Shown here piece by piece: positions 62,427 to 64,000 of a stretch of DNA of 64,000 nt. Under the pieces are notes generated by a model. The model saw only the letters and a list, made by a program, of their open reading frames with translations, had not been told where the DNA came from and ran no database searches. The DNA is from CAVPCY01 sp963770765 (GTDB lineage Bacteria > Actinomycetota > Coriobacteriia > Anaerosomatales > PHET01): contig CAVYQS010000004.1 in assembly GCA_963770765.1 (NCBI GenBank), forward strand, positions 1-64,000. The letters are read 5' to 3'. Both the position numbers and the translations under genes were made by a program. Each line of letters opens with the position of its first letter. Within the stretch, counting starts at the first letter, position 1.

Positions 62427-62924
62427 TCAGAGTCGCAGACTGAGCAGCTCCAGGTCGATCCAGCGATCGAACTTGCGACCCACCTGCCTGAGCGTCCCTA
62501 CGCGCTCGAATCCCGCACGCTCGGTCATCCGCAGACTGGCGGTGTTCTCTGCGACGATCTGGCTGAGCAGCACATGGTGCCCTATCTCGCGCGCAGCGTC
62601 CACGAGTGCGGCGAGCAGTGCAGGGCCGATACCCTCGCCGGTCCGCTCGGGTGCCACGTACACCGCGACCTCGGCGGTGTGCAGCCACGCCGGTCGCTCG
62701 CGGTAGGGCGACAGCGCGCCCCAGCCCACGACCGCATCGTCGTTCTCGGCCACGAAGACAGGATGGGCGTCACGGTGCTCGGTGAGCCACGCGATGCGCT
62801 CGCCCACCGACTTGCACTCAGTGTCGAACGTCGCGGTCGACGTCGCGATGTAGTGGTTGTAGATGTCCGCGATCGCGCGGGCATCGCCCAAAGTCGCTCG
62901 GCGTATTGTGGTCTCGGCCACCAC
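62427..62924 (-). CDS. GNAT N-acetyltransferase, phosphinothricin-acetyltransferase-like
   Basis: A 165-residue GNAT with the family opening IRRATLGDARAIADIYNHYI and TATFDTECKSVGERIAWLTE, then VFVAENDDAVVGWGALSPYR, AEVAVYVAPERTGEGIGPAL (acetyl-CoA loop) and ENTASLRMTERAGFERVGTL. Characterised relatives acetylate phosphinothricin or methionine sulfoximine; the natural substrate here is unknown. Confidence 0.88.
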   Translation of the reverse strand: MVAETTIRRATLGDARAIADIYNHYIATSTATFDTECKSVGERIAWLTEHRDAHPVFVAENDDAVVGWGALSPYRERPAWLHTAEVAVYVAPERTGEGIGPALLAALVDAAREIGHHVLLSQIVAENTASLRMTERAGFERVGTLRQVGRKFDRWIDLELLSLRL

Positions 62925-62983
62925 GGGCTCCGTTCATCGATCGCTGGTTCACAGAATCGTCACAAGACAGGGCTCCATCATAC

Positions 62984-63129
62984 GGGGAGCGGGCGATTTC
63001 TGGCATAGCCGTTGCTCCCCTACCGACAAGAGCGTGGCGACCCGCCTACCCCTCCCCCTCGGGCGGGAATACGCCCCTCACATAACGACAGGACGCGCCT
63101 ACCCCCCCTCAGGCGCGTCCTGGCTTTTT
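62984..63129 (+). ncRNA. Candidate small RNA: three hairpins ending in a strong terminator
   Basis: Stem 1: GGGGAGC (62984-62990) with GCTCCCC (63014-63020). Stem 2: CCCGCC (63041-63046) with GGCGGG (63062-63067), loop TACCCCTCCCCCTCG. Stem 3: 12 perfect base pairs (63089-63100 with 63111-63122), loop ACCCCCCCTC, followed by GGCTTTTT. The loops of stems 2 and 3 are alike and C-rich, able to pair with G-rich ribosome sites. No plus-strand gene lies upstream within 1.2 kb, so the plus-directed terminator implies a separate transcript. No clear promoter was found. Confidence 0.5.
63089..63129 (+). terminator. Strong intrinsic terminator, plus-strand orientation
   Basis: A perfect 12-bp stem CAGGACGCGCCT / AGGCGCGTCCTG, 10-nt loop, then GCTTTTT. 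Read on the minus strand the hairpin is not followed by a T-run, so it is unlikely to be mainly the pstB terminator, though bidirectional action is possible. Confidence 0.75.
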
Positions 63130-63157
63130 CGGGCGAAGTTTCACGTCACCAGACGCG

Positions 63158-63952
63158 CTACCCGAAGCGACCGGTGATGTACGCCTCGGTACGCTTATCG
63201 GAGGGATTCGTGAACATCGTCTTGGTCTCTCCGACCTCGATCAGCGTCGCCGGACGCTCCATCGACTCGCGCAGCATGAACGCGGTCTGGTCGCTGATGC
63301 GCGCCGCCTGCTGCATGTTGTGTGTGACGATCACGATCGTGACCGAGTCCTTGAGCTCAGCGATCGTGTCCTCGATCTGCTGGGTCGATATGGGGTCGAG
63401 CGCGCTCGCCGGCTCGTCCATCAGCAGCACCTCCGGCGTGGTCGCCAGTGCGCGAGCGATACAGAGCCGCTGCTGCTGACCACCGGACAGCTCGAAGGCA
63501 TGCTTCTTCAGCGAGTCCTTGACCTCTTTCCACAGTGCTGCGCGCTTGAGCGAGTCCTCGACCAGCGCGTCGAGCTCGGCACGCTTGCGGATGCCGTGGG
63601 TCCGCGGTCCGTAACAGACGTTGTCGTAGATCGACATCGGGAACGGGTTGGGCTTCTGGAAGACCTGCCCCACCCGCATGCGAAGCTCGACGGGATCGAC
63701 GGTACGGTCGTTGACGTTCACGCCGTCGAGCAGGATCCGGCCCCCCACCGTCACATTGCCCAGCTCGTCGTTCATGCGGTTGAGGCAGCGCAGCAGCGTC
63801 GACTTACCGCACCCGGACGGGCCGATGAGCGCGGTGACCGCTTGCGGCGCGATCTGCATGCTGACGCCGGCGACCGCCATCTCGGAACCATACGTGACCG
63901 ACACGTCTTCGAGCTCGAACGCACCAGTGACCGTTACGGGGGCTGCTACCAT
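63158..63952 (-). CDS. pstB: Phosphate ABC transporter ATP-binding protein
   Basis: A 264-residue ATPase of the PstSCAB importer. Walker A LIGPSGCGKSTLLRCLNRMN, Q-loop QVFQKPNPFPMSIYDNV, signature ELSGGQQQRLCIARALATTP, Walker B VLLMDEPASALDPIS and H-loop VIVTHNMQQAARISDQ, all typical of PstB. ATG 63952 is preferred because AAAGGAG lies 8 nt upstream; a GTG at 63982 is in frame. The remaining pst genes would lie beyond the window end. No phoU follows. Confidence 0.95.
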   Translation of the reverse strand: MVAAPVTVTGAFELEDVSVTYGSEMAVAGVSMQIAPQAVTALIGPSGCGKSTLLRCLNRMNDELGNVTVGGRILLDGVNVNDRTVDPVELRMRVGQVFQKPNPFPMSIYDNVCYGPRTHGIRKRAELDALVEDSLKRAALWKEVKDSLKKHAFELSGGQQQRLCIARALATTPEVLLMDEPASALDPISTQQIEDTIAELKDSVTIVIVTHNMQQAARISDQTAFMLRESMERPATLIEVGETKTMFTNPSDKRTEAYITGRFG

Positions 63953-64000
63953 CTGATCTTGCTCCTTTGCCGAGAACGCCACGTGGCAGCGGCGACGTTG

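Noticed and set aside
1..64000. CRISPR arrays, rRNA, tRNA, transposases and phage genes
   Set aside because: Looked for and not seen; the only tandem repeats are protein-coding Ig units.

Overview
The window looks like a chromosomal piece of a high-GC, anaerobic actinobacterium, most plausibly a deep-branching Coriobacteriia-type lineage. Evidence: uniformly high GC with dense, often 4-bp-overlapping genes; a small protein at 34656-34970 resembling the actinobacterial DUF2469 family; a methionine synthase without reactivation domain next to metV/metF-type genes, as in anaerobes with a methyl-tetrahydrofolate branch; an archaeal-type phosphoglycerate mutase; and an ExbB/DUF2149 pair of a kind otherwise known to me from methanogens and other strict anaerobes. 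The taxonomic call is inference; no rRNA or tRNA gene was seen.

Layout. (1) 1-6703, minus strand: two tandem secreted beta-helix proteins carrying bacterial Ig-like repeats; they share a 1640-bp tract with one mismatch. (2) 6994-7062: a very large isolated hairpin. (3) 7263-11435, plus strand: methyltransferase, a second methyltransferase broken in at least five places, an ATP-grasp ligase and a FemAB-like transferase. (4) 11588-28384, minus strand: a surface-polysaccharide operon (DegT aminotransferase, sugar-phosphate transferase, Gfo/Idh/MocA oxidoreductase, hexapeptide acyltransferase, flippase, chain-length regulator, O-antigen-ligase-like protein, five glycosyltransferases, AsnB and a polysaccharide deacetylase). 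(5) 28666-34970, minus: gatCA, two CPBP membrane proteases (one fused to a 2[4Fe-4S] ferredoxin), ligA, and a DUF2469-like gene. (6) 35256-36300, plus: a ferritin-like/GGDEF diguanylate cyclase. (7) 36297-43988, minus: lipA, ridA, lpd, metF, metV, a metH-like gene, a small membrane protein and a NUDIX hydrolase. (8) 44087-52592: an EamA transporter, PASTA and SHOCT proteins, a heterodimeric ABC exporter with a PadR regulator, a flavodoxin-like reductase and an alpha/beta hydrolase. (9) 52624-54402: apgM and a GNAT. (10) 54455-59815, plus: a secreted beta-propeller/ExbB/DUF2149 operon followed by an HTH-PBP regulator operon. This is the best candidate for an undescribed system. (11) 59884-63952: thrC, a small conserved protein, a methyltransferase, a GNAT, a candidate small RNA, and pstB cut close to its start by the window end.

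How genes work together. Region 4 should build and export a glycan; DegT, Gfo/Idh/MocA and the hexapeptide acyltransferase together match the Wbp/Wlb route to a 2,3-diacetamido uronic acid. Region 7 joins methylene-tetrahydrofolate reduction to methionine synthesis. Region 10 joins a proton-channel-like ExbB protein, an ExbD-like DUF2149 protein and a secreted propeller, suggesting energised work at the cell surface. About eleven single-base frame breaks lie in otherwise conserved genes across the window. They look more like sequence or assembly errors than real decay, except perhaps the multiply broken methyltransferase.
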